Source: Muricea muricata
Lineage: Eukaryota; Cnidaria; Anthozoa; Malacalcyonacea; Plexauridae
Assembly: GCA_963855995.1 (NCBI GenBank)
Contig: OY979728.1
Location: 2,652,330 to 2,716,329 of the forward strand
Direction of reading: 5' to 3'
DNA: 64,000 bases
Shown in pieces: positions 33,674 to 46,599 of this stretch; position 1 is the first letter of the stretch; every line of letters begins with the position of its first letter. The translations under genes and the position numbers were made by a program. A model generated the notes under the pieces. It saw only the letters and a list, made by a program, of their open reading frames with translations, was not told the DNA's origin and ran no database searches.

Positions 33674-36520
33674 AAGTCACCCAGTAACTTGATTTATACC
33701 ATTACTTTAATTATAGAGATAAATAATTCTCAATTTGTATTGATAATAATTCTTCATGAAATTAGCAGCCCATGCACTATTTTTTGGTAACAGCCACACA
33801 GGATAACACTGGATATACTTAATTGAATAGACTCACTTAGTTCTATAGGATCGAAGAAGGGACCAACAGTTTCAAACAGATTCTATTTAATCAAACAATG
33901 GTATGGAATGGTAGAAAATCAATAACTTTTCAATGTAATCTATCTTAAAAAATCCACGTGTGCATGAACATGTAGCTATATATAGCTATTATATCTATGT
34001 AATCTATATGTAATATTTATTGAACACATACAATAAACATATAATCGACCAACTAGTGTACTGAAAAGGATTTAGAATAATTCATACTTATTCTGACTAG
34101 TAACGCAGCCAGAAAAGCACCATTCAACTATCAAACGTGCTGAAACAAAAACACTGAATAGTTTTTTTAAGCTTGAAATGTTTTCCACGGAAAAATATTA
34201 GACCCACAACAATTATTAGTTAAATAACTAAACGACGTTCAATTTTGAGGGTTACTTGTACAGGTTTTTTTCAAAATGAACGCTTTACAAAAAAGAGAGG
34301 ATCTTTTGTAAGATATCAAATTCCGGCATAGCAGTTACTTTCCTTTTTGTTATAAATAGTTAACCTTTAAAACATTTTTTACTAAACTAAACCAAATCGA
34401 ATTCAGAGCAAAGAAAGAAAATTAATGTGATTTCATATATTTCGATGGCAGCATAACCATGGCATGCATGTACCTATGCATAGCCCAACAGTGCAGCAGG
34501 ATTAAATTTGCACCAGATTTGGCTTCCAATACCTCTACCGCTAACCTAATCTATCTTTCAGCCAATCAGATGTGCCGGACCTACCCGATTAACCAATCAA
34601 ATTGTTTAAAAATCGGTAGTAGTATGTAGTAGTATGTAGTAGTAGTGGTGGTGGTACAGGAAGTCAAATCTGAACCTCACGAACGTTTTGCTGCTCATTG
34701 TTCATATAGTTGTCCGCAATATTGAAGAATATTGTTGCGTACGAATCAGGTGTAACAACGCTGAACAATATTGTTGACAAAATTGAACAACGTAGGCAGC
34801 AAAACATTGCTCAATCATGTTTTCATCAACACTGTAATAAATTGATCCAAATGCTCTGCCAGGTTCAGAGTGACGGTTCGCCAGTCTTTGAAGATTTTAC
34901 CCATGTAAGGAAATCCCTGAGTTTTTTGGATTCTGGATTTAACTCCAGGATTCCGGATTCTGTATTGCGGATTCCCTTGCTTGGATTCCGGATCTACAGA
35001 GACTCCAGGACGAAAAAGTTCTTCGATCCTGCATTCTTTAAAGATTGGAATCTGGATTCCGTCATCCGGATTCCGGAGTTAAAAGCAAATTGAAAACTGG
35101 ATTCTGAATTCCAGATTACCTTTCGTGGTGTAATCACGTTTTTAGGCACCTTCGTGTTATGTATTGCTTGTAGTGAGCCAATCTAATATTATATCTACGC
35201 CAGGCAAGCTTGAAAATACGCCTGTCCTTTGTTCATTATAGCTGCGTATTTAGACAAGAAAGAAGCTTATAAATATAAAACTCATAGCTGCGCTTTTGTA
35301 GTATTTTACTTGATGTAGTATAAATAAAAAGGTCATTGTGTGTTAATCTGGGCTCGATTCCTGGCGGGGACAAATTTCGACTGATTTAGTTATCAACTGT
35401 TCACAGTTACGATTTCGACATGCGTTTAACTCCCACTCGAGATGATCAAACATGGACCCTTTATCGTTATGAGACAAATATCGCATATTGTCACTTATCC
35501 GATAAAATTGATCGCCAATAATTGTCTGCTCTGTTCTTGGAAGAAAGGAAATTAAGTTATTTATTAATTTGATAATGGACTACTGGGAAACACTTGAATT
35601 TGTGAGAGTTGTGGTTACATTATAAAGTTCTTTATTTCATTTTTTTCAAAAATAGAAACAGATACATCTCAGTCTGGGCAAGAATATCGTGTATTACCAA
35701 CAGATTTTGGTAGGCTATTCCGCATGCTAACATTTCTATTTACGAGTATATCGATGTTATGTGCTTAAAATGCCGGAAATGACGCTAAGTACTTGACAAA
35801 TATTAAATAAAAATTATTGCAATTTAAAATTGCGCAACGAGTAAATTATCTACGATATTTTGTTCATAGTTCATACTGTATACACACGCCACATAATTTT
35901 AAGAAGATGTTAAATGAAATTAGAAGACTATAATTATTATTTGAGCGAGGAAATCTAACCTTGTAACAATTAGTATTTGATGAAAACGAGACAGAGCATT
36001 TTTGACCGGCGAGACGCGATATAAGTACTCTGGCTGACTTGCTTAAAAGTATTCTTTTTAATTTGATGAGCAGGGGGCGGTTGTATCAGAGGCGTTTACA
36101 GCTTTAGCTTGAGTGGTAGATAGATCGAGAATACAAAACAAGTTTGCACATTGCATGAACAATCCAACTATAAATTCTTTTCACCTGAAAAGCTGGAATA
36201 ATTATATATAACATGAAACATTTATGCCACAAAACATACGACTTCGGTTGCCTACAAATGTTAAATTTATTTTTTTTAATTCAACTTACCCACCGTGTAA
36301 ACAAAACGGCCTTCGATACAACTGGTACCATGGGCTCGGTCGTTCGAAGCTCATTTAGTTTAGTTTAAACGGTCGTGGATTAGTTACATTTAAATCTCAC
36401 TGCCATATGTCCGTCTTGTGAAAGACTGAACTGATATTTTAAACGCTCTTTTCAGATTGAAATATTTTTAAATGAATAGAGAGGGCTGTTTGATTTTTAT
36501 GTCTTACATCACTTACAATG
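33674..36520. repeat. 3' flank of gene C, copy of 22944-25640
   Basis: Collinear with the gene B 3' flank, including the dispersed repeat (34700-34850) and the GGATTC repeat (34922-35125). Similarity becomes patchy after about 36250, where a roughly 120-bp stretch is unique to this copy, and fades by about 36520. Confidence 0.85.
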
Positions 36521-37320
36521 TGCACATTGTTACATATATTGTAAAAAATATAGCAGCGATATTTATAATAACAACTGATTGTTAAATTAATTCAAATTAA
36601 TTACGCTATCAAGTGCTTTTTCCTCTGTAACTAAAACAACCTGCCCGCTTCCCACGTCATTCCTAAAGACTTTTTGAGAATGTTTTCGAATAGCGTGAGT
36701 AGTCGAAAGAAAGTAAAAAGTATAAATTCTATAGTTTTCTATCTATTGATGGTTGCTGATGTTAATTTTTTTGTTCGAATCTTTACCTTGCACTAATGTG
36801 AATATTTCTTGGGGCACTGCTTCTGTTTAGGGTACTTGATGATGAGGGTACTCGATGAGTGACAAATCATGAGGAATAGCCCTTAACTCCTTAATAGAAA
36901 AACATTGAAGAGAGTGACCCTCTTCTGATCTTATCTATTTAATGACTATGATATTTGACAAAAGAGGGGAATATCGACAGTGATTTACTGTGAGTCAACC
37001 TGTCTTACTTAAGCCTGGTTAAACTTGTCGTCTCCATCTCACGTATGTGAATAAACATGTCAACAAAGTAAATTATAGGACGAATATTAGATAGCTTTTG
37101 TAATGGTATAGAGTTCACTGAATCACATCGGCCAGAAGATGTCATCTCCGATTTTCACGACATCATCAGCAGAAAAGCTACAAGGTTGCGATACAAAAGT
37201 CTCCTTAAAGCATATACACGTTACGGCTAAAGCTGAGCAGCTAAATGTACTACATAAGATAAGCACATTGTAGAAAACTACCCCGAGGTAATCAATCTGC
37301 TTATATTCTGCTTAACTATT
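36521..37320. other. Non-coding, no feature recognised
   Basis: AT-rich DNA between the end of the segmental duplication and a minisatellite. No exon, RNA gene or repeat recognised. Confidence 0.4.
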
Positions 37321-37673
37321 GAGTCTCATGATCCATGGACGTATTTTTCTAAACAACATTTATCAATCTGGCTTAACTATGGAGTCTCATGATCCAAGGA
37401 CGTATTTTTCTAAACAACATTTATCAATCTGGCTTAACTATTGAGTCTCACGATCGAAGGACGTATACGTATTTTTCTAAACAACATTTATCAATCTTGC
37501 TTAGCTATTGAGTCTCATGATCCAAGGACATATTTTTCTAAACAACATTTATCAATCTGGCTTAACTATGGAGTCTCATGATCCAAGGACGTATTTTTCT
37601 AAACAACATTTATCAATCTGGCTTAACTATAGAGTCTCATGATCCAAGGACGTATTTTTCTAAACAACATTTA
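37321..37673. repeat. 61-bp minisatellite, about 5.8 copies
   Basis: Unit landmarks: GAGTCTCATGATCCAAGGAC, GTATTTTTCTAAACAACATT, TATCAATCTGGCTTAACTAT. Starts are at 37321, 37382, 37443, 37510, 37571 and 37632. The third unit carries a 6-bp insertion (TATACG). Copies are very similar, so the array is young. Confidence 0.95.
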
Positions 37674-39927
37674 ACGATATTGCTGAGCCTAAACGATGCT
37701 GAACATTATTTTTGACAAAGATGACCAACGTGGGCAGCAAACAGTCTTCAATCATGTTGAAAAGATTGCAACAAATTGTGCATTTTTGCTGCGTCATCCC
37801 AGATCTGCCAGTTAGATCACTCAGCACGGCATGGGACATCTGTCTTCTCATGTCTTGCCGAAAATGTTGGCCGATTTAATTTCTTCTTGGAAAAAAGGAA
37901 ATAAAAATATTTTTATTGACTTAATCGGTTACTGAGAAATACTCAAATATATACGTGTTGTATCCGCTTGAAAGTTGCACAAAAGTTTCACAGCATGGGC
38001 ATGTGTCTTCTCACGTTTGCCCGAAATATTTTGTCGATTTAATTTGTTCTTGGAAAATAGGAAATAAGAATATTTTTATTGATTTAATCTTTTACTGAGA
38101 AATACTCGAGTATACGTGTTGTATGCACAGTTTTGCAAAAACTCTTTGTTTATATGAAGGTCAATGATTATTTGGCACGACGATGTGCAATTATGACATT
38201 TTTTAAGATTTCCATTGTCAAGACAATAAAACGTACACATTAACTTTGTCTCAGACCCTCCGTCCTCACGCGACAGTTTGTTTCTACTAAAGAGCATTTT
38301 AAATTTACCGACAAGAATTAGACTACTGCGAAAGATATAGAAATATAAATATATATATAAATATATAAATAAAAAGAAAAAGTGATGGAAAAGTCTGTCT
38401 TCAAATTTACGTGGAACTATATGGTTTGAAAATATGATTATCTGGTGAAATTAAAAACGTTGAAAATCTTACTTTATGGATGAGTTTCACCTGAATGTTC
38501 ATCGCTATGTTTTTTATGATTAACATTCGGTACTTCGGTTTGTCGCGTGCATAATTATGCATGTTAAGTGTATAATTATAAACTCGGCCCCCAATTAGCG
38601 AGGTAATTAATGCCAGTGCGACATGAATTAATAGTCTGAATCATGTCAAAACATTGTTGACTCTGTAATTGTTCTAATCGCTTCAACTTTGTTTGAAATT
38701 TGATTCCATCACACATCGTATTTGTGTCTGATTCTCACCGGTAAAGCTCTTTTCACACAAGTTCCGATTGACCGATATTGGCCGCTGTACCCAGGTCTCA
38801 GTAGAGAGTTCTGTGCATCAGAACACTTCGATATGCAACACTAGATCACTTCAATGTTGTCCCACCTAAATATGACCTACGAATGATCCAACCATCTATT
38901 GGCATGGTTACGTTTAACACCACAGCGACCTATGTATATACTAATTTCACTTTTAAGTTCCTTGTATGCTTGTGGAAACACTTCGTAAATTTATCATGCG
39001 ATGATAAAGTTACGTGGTGTTTCCACAAAATTATATCTTAATTTCACTTTTGCAAGCCAGTACATTCTACTAATAACTTTCATCATACTTCGCTTAATCA
39101 TGAGCTAGGTTTTCTAGCCTTCGTAGACGTATCTATACACAATCACAGGCTAAGGCCAGTACTATTCTTGGGTGTCATGTGACCTTATAATCTCAGCCGG
39201 ATCAACCACCATATCGAGACGCAGTCATCAAAATAAAATAAAACGTTCTTGGCAATAATTTCTTGTTCTCAGTACGCGAAATTAAATCTTAATTCAAGCC
39301 CTAAATCTACTCAAATGTTTAAATCTTCAATCCATCAAAGTTAAAACATGACAAATAGCACCTTGGTTAAGGTTAGAGCTTAATTAAGATTTATATTCGC
39401 CAAACTGAGAACATGGAATTATTACTATGTTCTTAGCATGTGTCGGCGTTGTGTTCAGAAGCAAAAACGAGCAATTTCGTATCATTTGCTCAATCCGGTA
39501 CACCATAAAAGCAGAAGTTGAGGTTGACCTCCACGCAAATTCACAGATAATTGTCGCAGCGAGCTGCAGGATTAACTTACACTGTGCAATTCGAGTTGCA
39601 AGCGAAATGCATGCGACAATTATAAGCAAAAGTTGTGCGATATAAGCTAGGCGCCCTTAACGAAAAGTTGCAAGTCCCTTCTCGTAACATTGATGGGGAT
39701 GTAAACATTGTCCAAATTTCTCACCTTTCGAACTCTTTTTTAATTCCAAACACTGGTTTACATTTATTTACGAGCATAGCAAACCAGAACAGTGTTAGAT
39801 ATTCAGTTAGTAGATCATATTTTATAGATATAAAAGTTCAAAATGTGAATATAAAGCGTACATTATGAAGCGTACATTATAAAGCGTACATTAAGCTTAC
39901 ATTATGGATTCCAATGTATAGGTATAG
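37674..39927. other. Non-coding with repeat relics
   Basis: 37685-37790 is a degraded copy of the TTGTTGACAA/GGCAGC dispersed repeat. 37860-37935 and 38020-38110 are two copies of one sequence (TTAATTTnTTCTTGGAAAA, 'ggaaataa', 'atatttttattga'). A 17-bp repeat (AAGCGTACATTAT) lies at 39854-39900. Short ORFs on both strands at 39384-39868 overlap each other and show no domain. Confidence 0.5.
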
Positions 39928-40095
39928 TACGTCAAGTTTGATCCTGACAAGGCTTGGGGTACATGGGTCATCCCTGTCTCTGATTTCACAATGTCAAGTG
40001 TAATTAAATCACAGTTGCAAACAGGAATCAGCAGCAGATCTGAAGCGCTGGACGACATGGTTCGCAGACGGGGGAAAGAGACGAACAACAACTAA
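39928..40095 (+). CDS. Possible terminal exon, unrecognised
   Basis: An open frame of 55 codons preceded by TATAG and ending in TAA at 40093-40095 translates to coding-looking sequence (YVKFDPDKAWGTWVIPV, then SDFTMSSVIKSQLQTG, RSEALDDMVRRRG). It has no initiator Met, so it would need upstream exons, which I cannot find. The acceptor lacks a good pyrimidine tract. It may be a gene fragment or chance. Confidence 0.25.
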   Translation, partial: YVKFDPDKAWGTWVIPVSDFTMSSVIKSQLQTGISSRSEALDDMVRRRGKETNNN

Positions 40096-42107
40096 CGCGT
40101 AAAATTATTGCGCATTTTAAATTCTCGAAACAATTAACCCGGCAGGTGGCGCTGGGTCTTAATAAAGTTTACGTATGAAGAAAAATGTTAAAATTTTTGA
40201 AAGGAAACGCGCAGTCTGGCACGTGCAGACGACTCTTGATCACAAATTTTTGCATGATTAGGAAAAATAATTTACTGCACAACACTGTAGAGTAGTTCTT
40301 CTTCCACTTGCTCAGTTGTTCTTACTGTTATATTGTAGTCAATTCTCTACGCTTACAAAAATTTTTTGTTCTCTAAGCACACGCTATTTATTTTTTTGTT
40401 AAATTTTAGCTTGCGATGCTGATAGAAAATGTCTATCGTTTTTAATATCTGACGAACTTGCTGATCTACAAACCTTTTGTGGGCATTATATCTCTCGGGG
40501 CTGTCATATCATTTAACATTTAAATAATTATACGTCTAGCTATTATAAGCGAAATGGATATAATTTAAATTGCATAATTTTTTTTATAGTAAAATATTGG
40601 TTATGCTGTGAAGTGAGTGAGCAAATATACCTCTAATACCGCGCACTGGTCTTGTGACTTTTCCACAAGTAACCAGCAGGACTATGAGGGAAAATGTCAC
40701 ATTTAGGTTTTTTAAGGATTTGATTGGTATTCACTGTTACATTGAAATATTACCTGAAAGAAATCCCAAGGCTCAAGCTGGCTACCGATAGGGATTTCAT
40801 TCATATGAGCATTTTAATATCAGGGTCTATCTTAAACATGATGAAATAATTATAGCCCTAACCTTAATCAAATATCAGCTTTCTGATATCATTTTTTACT
40901 GAACATCGTTTCCGACTCCGAGAGTGCAGCAATCCTTCGGATGATCTAAAAAAAAAGGGTAGACGTACTGGTCAATGGACACTTAACAAGAGACATCGGA
41001 TTATAAGACGTGATCGAGCTTTCGACGATCTTTATAAAAAAACTGGAAGGAAGGAAATATCTCAAGGATAGGGCAGGGTTTTACGTTCACTGGATTTGAT
41101 TCCTGGAATATGCACTTGTATAGTTAAACAAAAAACAGGGAATTACTCTGCTTGTAAGATGCACTCTATCAATCATGAACAGAAGATGGTTTGAATTTTG
41201 AGGTCGATTTTTATGTGCCTGCTTTTCAAATTTCACACAACTCCCACGCAAAAGCTAGTTGCTTCTATTGGCACTTCGGTGCGATGTTCGTCATTAAGTT
41301 TATGCAAACTAGTAGATAAACGGTAGTTTCTTGGTAGTTTGTTTAAAAAGCTTTGATTTGTTTATTCGTTCAAAAAGCCGCATTTAGCATCTCAAAAAAT
41401 ACAACGTCTTGCTGGTTCACTGCGGTCGTTCAATTCATCGACGGTAATTTAATCTGGTTGACGCTGGATGACAGCTTTCGCAAATTTGCTCAACCCCCCT
41501 GCAACATTAACATTGTCTCAACATGAATACAAAATGCGGAATTGGAGTAAAAGTACAGAAATGCTTCCGTCTAAGACGTGTACTTTTACACAACTTCGCG
41601 CCAAGATATCACCAATGAAGTTCTCAATCTATCCATCTCAAAATTTCTTTCTCAGGGTCGTTCCACGCGAAATTGGTTGAGAAAATTTGTGGTAAAACTA
41701 TGCTGCCGAAAGGTTACAAAGAATTTGTCGATTGATATACCGTTTGCGGTTGTTGGACGAAGCTTTAAACCTAATTTGCCATTGCGTGAGTTATTCAACA
41801 GCTCGCATTCCTGAAGAAGACAAAGAATCCATTGAGTCAGTCCTTTTTAATATTCATAAAATGGTAAGGAAGTACCAAAATAACCGTTTTCTCGGTAAAA
41901 CCCTAGTATGACAGCATTTAAGCCTTCACTACAAAAGCAACAAAGTCATCTTTAGATAAATATTCGTGCGTTGGCCACTCAAAACTCACGACCAAGGTTA
42001 AAATTGCATTAAAAGTTTCAAACTCGAACAGTTCGATAGAAAATATATTATAGACACAACCCTTAATATATTCTACACGACGTAAGAGGAACCAAGGGCC
42101 CATTTCA
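40096..42107. other. Mostly non-coding; two coding-like fragments
   Basis: 40890-41071 has an open plus-strand frame without a Met, ending in TAG at 41069-41071, with a basic segment (KKKGRRTGQWTLNKRHR, RRDRAFDDLYKKTGRK). 41560-41910 is open in alternating plus-strand frames (DITNEVLNLSISKFLSQ; IPEEDKESIESVLFNIHK), as in a frameshifted pseudogene. I recognise neither family. Confidence 0.3.
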
Positions 42108-45100
42108 ATGGAAAAGCTTTTTCAGGGATTAACTTCACAAGAGTTCCTCGAACTGTACAAACTTCTGGTGAAGACCAATTTGTTAGAAAATAAAACGCTG
42201 TTTACCAGAACTGGCATTTTGGAAACGTTTCCTCTCACGGAAGATTTCATGATTTGTAAGTATTACTTACTGAGAATATTTCATACCGAGAAATACCTGC
42301 GCATGGGTACCGTAGAAATACCTACGGAATACATAGTTTATAACCTTGTGTGACCTTACACAGGGTTCTGATGTGGCATACAGTAATGTCCAGTAAAGAG
42401 CACAGGTTTTATACATTAGGGTAAAGTTAGGTAGAAATATCTCCATTACCACATCAAAATTTAAAACAAAATTGATTAGAAAAGACACAATCATACACTG
42501 TTATCCAATTAGTTTAGTGTAGCTTTCCTCATTTATTAATACTGAATCAAAAAGACGATCTCTACTAGTCTTTACTAGAGCTCTAGGTAAAACAGTCCAG
42601 AACTGATACAGTCATCTAAATAAAGTGTGTCTAGTTTAGGCTTTCTTGCACATCAAAACTAAATCAAAAAGAGATGATCCTGGGAAACACAGCTAATTCA
42701 AAGATAATTGAATTGTTGTTCAGTATGATAAATAAAGTCAGTTTATAGTTTAGGTTTCCTGCTTATTAAAACTGGATGAGTAAAAGCTGATACTAACTGG
42801 AGCTCTAGGAAAGAATTCTGATAGAGCCATTAACAGGTACTATAGTAAGTTAGTTTAGTTTAGTTTAAGGTTTTCTCCTTATTAAACCCAGGACAATACG
42901 AGAAGATCTTTATTGGTCCTCGAGGAAAAACAGTTTAGAACTTCCATGGTGTTGTTTAGTGTGAATAAGTTAGCTTAACTAGTTTAGGTTTCTCCTATAG
43001 TAACACTAGATCAATCTAGAAAAGTGGAAAGAATAATATAGAACTGATACAGAACTTTCCAGCTTAATATAATGTTATAGTTTAGTTTAGGTTTCTCCTT
43101 TGATAATAATGGTTCAATAAAAGATGAATATTGCTGCACTTGTAGGGAAAGCAGTTTGGTACTGAAACATGACATTAACATATCCACCACAAAACGAACA
43201 ATAATATTTAAATAATCTCATGTGAATCTTACAGTAAACCTTTATGAATCTAAAAACAATTATTCAGAACTTGTAGAGCATTCTATACAGTTCTTATTAA
43301 CGTGGGATGTAAAAAATGCACATATGAACTTAATTTATCAAAACATTGGAGACGTAGTAAGATTACAGGGATGATACGATACATTAGGGTACATCTTTTA
43401 GGGTCTGATACATTTAGGTACATTGGAGTACTAGATAATAGGTTGAAGTAGGGGACATTAGGTACAGCACAAATTGCTTCTTAAAAGCAGGTGATACGCT
43501 AATCTCTTCAGATAGAATTAATGTCGAGTAGGTTTTGGTATATATAGACACCTATGTTTTAATATGGGTAACACAGATATTACAAACTAATACTACAGTT
43601 TTCAGTTGTGCAGTTAAAAAGCATTTAGGTATGTAGAAGATAGAATTAAGTAGAAGGTAAAAGCAAAACTTTGACGTTTTAACCATAGGAAGTGCATAAG
43701 TGATTATATAAACTACTCGTTGGGTCTTCGTTGGTGAGATAATGTTATTTTTCGATCTTTTACGTTAGTAGTACATGCTTTAAGGCTTCAGTTTGTAGAA
43801 ATGATCACTATCATAAAAGTTATATAACATTAAACGCCACGAGACAAAGTTAACGTTTCAATCTGAATGTTTTCAATTCGGAATCGCACGATGTGTCGTT
43901 AGTTTTGTACTTGTGTAGTACTTTGTGTCGCTGTAACTTATAATTTTTCTTGAAACCATTGTAATTCAGGTTCGAACTGCAAACTTTGCTATACTAAAAC
44001 GATTTGACGTCTAACTATAGAAGTCAAGCGATGTTCATCTTTAAAAAATATGGAATAGTTCGGCAGATACAATTATTGCAAGCGTAATCTGTGTAAAGTC
44101 GAGTTAGGACGTCTCTTTATTGTGATATGAAAGATATCAGTTGTACTATGTTATCAACGTTAATTAATTGTACAAGGCTCGTTGTATTCTATGCGATTTT
44201 AACAGTTTATGTGACAAATTTTTGAAACTTTACATGACAAATTTTTCTCACGAAGAATTTAGAGACCCGCCTTTAAAGGGTCTTTTATTCAGTTTTTTTT
44301 TATTGACATACTATTGTATCCCAAGAATCACACACACAAAGTGCTTTAATGATTGTATGTTTATTTATCTGGGTAAAATCTTCATATACTTTCCCTAACA
44401 TATACTGAACAACTATTACACCCCTTTCTAATGCTCTAATCATACTACCATATGGAAATTTTCATATAGACTCGGATGAAATGACAGAAAACGAAATGAA
44501 GGAAGATTCAATACTTCCAGAACCTTGTGGAAACTACTGCAATTCTATTATCAACAGAACTCCCCAGTGTACGGTAGAATTCGTAGATTTAAAAGAGATT
44601 TACGAGAAAGTGCAAAGTCGTGCAGGAGGTGGCTCACATCAACGAGTTTCATCGGGGATTATAAACATTAAAGCAACTTCTCAAGGACAATTGTGTGCTA
44701 TAAATGTATTTGTAGAGAGAATGCCTGAAGCGGCCACCTTGTGTGGCGATACTAACGGAAGGGTACTGTTAGAAGTAAATCATGAAGACTATTTTCAGAA
44801 TCAGGTAAAGCTCAACGATTTATGATTCATTCTGTGGGATATGTAGCAAGTTGACAACAAAGCAGTAAATTTTTTGTAAGATTAGAAGTGCATTAACTGG
44901 GCAGCAAAATATGTAACGTGACTAAATTTTCTGTGGCTAAATTTTGTGTGCGAAGCGGATTTAGATGAAAACAACCAACCCACCAATCAACCAACCCACC
45001 AAACAACTAACCAAACAACCAGCCAAGCAAACAACCAACTAACCAACCAACCAACCAAACAAACAAACAACAAACCAAACAACCAGCCAACCAAACAACC

Positions 45101-45629
45101 AACTAACCAACCAGCTAGCTAGCCAGCCAACCAGCCAATCAACCAACCAACCAACCAACCAACCAACCAACCAACCAACCAACCAACCAACCAACCAACC
45201 AACCAACCAACCAACCAACCAACCAACCAACCAACCAACCAACCAGCCAGCCAGCCAACCAATGAGCCAACCAACCAGCCAACTAACCAACCAACAAACC
45301 AACCAATGTTGACTGGCAAATGTTTCAGCATTATTTAGCTATTTAATCTGTAACTTTGTCATTATCTTACCTGGCATAACAACTAAAAAAAATCTCTATA
45401 TTTTCAGCAATTATTCTCGGTAGATCTGGATTCAGTATACAACACCCGCGATGGAACCCCTGTCTACAAGCTAGCCACGGTGGATGCCGAGAGAAGAAAT
45501 CTTTTCCACTTAATTGTCTTTCTCAAATTTATCGATGGCAGTGAAGCAGGACCATTTGTTAGCAAGCCTTTCTTATTGCGAAGTAGAAAACCTTCAGGAA
45601 GTCGATCAAATTCATTTGAAATATTCTGA
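42108..45629 (+). CDS. Unassigned three-exon gene, 234 aa
   Basis: Predicted exons 42108-42255, 44470-44804 and 45408-45629 join in frame (phases 1 and 0) with GT-AG borders. The start ATG at 42108 has an in-frame TAG at 42051-42053 upstream. The protein begins [20 protein letters not shown], has an acidic patch after the first junction ([12 protein letters not shown]), and then a compact region with [27 protein letters not shown] and [17 protein letters not shown], ending in a basic [11 protein letters not shown] tail. The alternating hydrophobic strands suggest a beta-rich fold, but I do not recognise the family. Past the TGA the frame stays open for 40 more codons to TAA 45750-45752, and that stretch also looks coding. 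Intron 1 holds a repeat array and intron 2 a microsatellite. No signal peptide or membrane segment. Upstream exons cannot be excluded. Confidence 0.5.
42510..43180. repeat. Degenerate ~120-bp tandem array, five or six units
   Basis: Within intron 1 of the unassigned gene, units with 'agtttagtttaggtttctcc', 'tattaaaactggatcaat', 'gagctctaggnaaaacagt' and 'ttagaactgatagagc' repeat. Same family as 25690-26010, but more diverged. Confidence 0.75.
44965..45305. repeat. AACC microsatellite (~340 bp)
   Basis: Pure (AACC)n in the centre (about 45137-45244) with interrupted flanks (AACA, AGCC variants) on both sides. It lies in intron 2 of the unassigned gene. On the minus strand it opens GWLV-repeat frames, which are shadows. 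Confidence 0.95.
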
Positions 45630-45752
45630 AGGAGAACGCTTGCAAACCAAGATTGGCTATTTTACTCTTCCCTCAAAAGAGAACTTGTACTCGATGATTA
45701 CTGGTATCGATTTGGTTACCTCGTTAAGGACTATTTCAAATTGAAGAACTAA

Positions 45753-46159
45753 TTTATTAAACTGTTGTTGATATATAAAAACAAAATCGAGCAAAATGTA
45801 TAAAGAGCTGATTCTGACGACCATATCTGACGAAAACATTTTAAATTAAGCACAATTGTAAATACTATTCCTATAAGCATCATTACCCAAAATAGGCGGC
45901 CAGGCGGGAGAGGGGCAAGAAAAAGACATCAAACTAATTTATAAAGAAGTAATAAATGTTAACATGAAAAAGAATGACTGGTGTTTGAATCGACCAGCTT
46001 AATCTTGTCTCAACAACTTAAGAAGGGCAGCATTTCAGCTTTGAAGGCGAAACAGGGGAAGCTATGTGCCAATATCAGTCGCCTATAGTTGTCAAATGTT
46101 GCTACATGATCACGTGTAGTTAGATGTAATAAAGAGAAAACGACTTATTGCATCTTATT
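45753..46159. other. 3' flank of unassigned gene
   Basis: No exon recognised. AGTAATAAATG at about 45947 contains an AATAAA that could serve as a poly(A) signal. Confidence 0.35.
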
Positions 46160-46167
46160 GTTGTTGG

Positions 46168-46591
46168 CAGGGGCGTAGCCAGGGCCCTGACTTTGGGGGG
46201 GGGGGGGGGTGGGGGTGGGGTGGGGTGGGCGAGCTCATTTAAGGGGTGTCGGGCGATATCCCCACCGGCGAAATTTAAAATTCTACATAGGGTTTCTGAA
46301 ATTCTGAAAAATAGGGGTTCCCGCATTCTGGACGTTTAGGCAAGAAGAATTTACGAGACCATCAAGTTGATAGAAAATAGAATGACTTTTTTAGTAATTC
46401 TTTATTTGCCTTAGATTGGAAAATGCGAATAATCGCTTAACTTGGCGATAAATTCCAAAACTGGTCTTCTTTCACTATCAGATAACACCCCCCCCCCCTT
46501 CCGAACAATTTTCTATCCGGATTTCAACGTTTTGAAAAAATGGTTTCTCGGACGATTGGGGGGGCGACCGCCCCCCTTGCCCACGCCCCTG
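46168..46591. mobile_element. 424-bp hAT-type MITE
   Basis: The ends are CAGGGGCGTAGCCAGGG on the left and, reverse-complemented, CAGGGGCGTGGGCAAGG on the right. Perfect 8-bp direct repeats GTTGTTGG flank it (46160-46167 and 46592-46599), the signature length of hAT elements. Poly-G/poly-C runs lie just inside both ends. It has no transposase. Confidence 0.9.
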
Positions 46592-46599
46592 GTTGTTGG

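Noticed and set aside
37321-37673. Possible CRISPR array
   Set aside because: Units are adjacent tandem copies without unique spacers, in eukaryotic DNA.
45039-45331. Minus-strand ORFs with GWLV repeats
   Set aside because: They are the AACC microsatellite translated in two frames.
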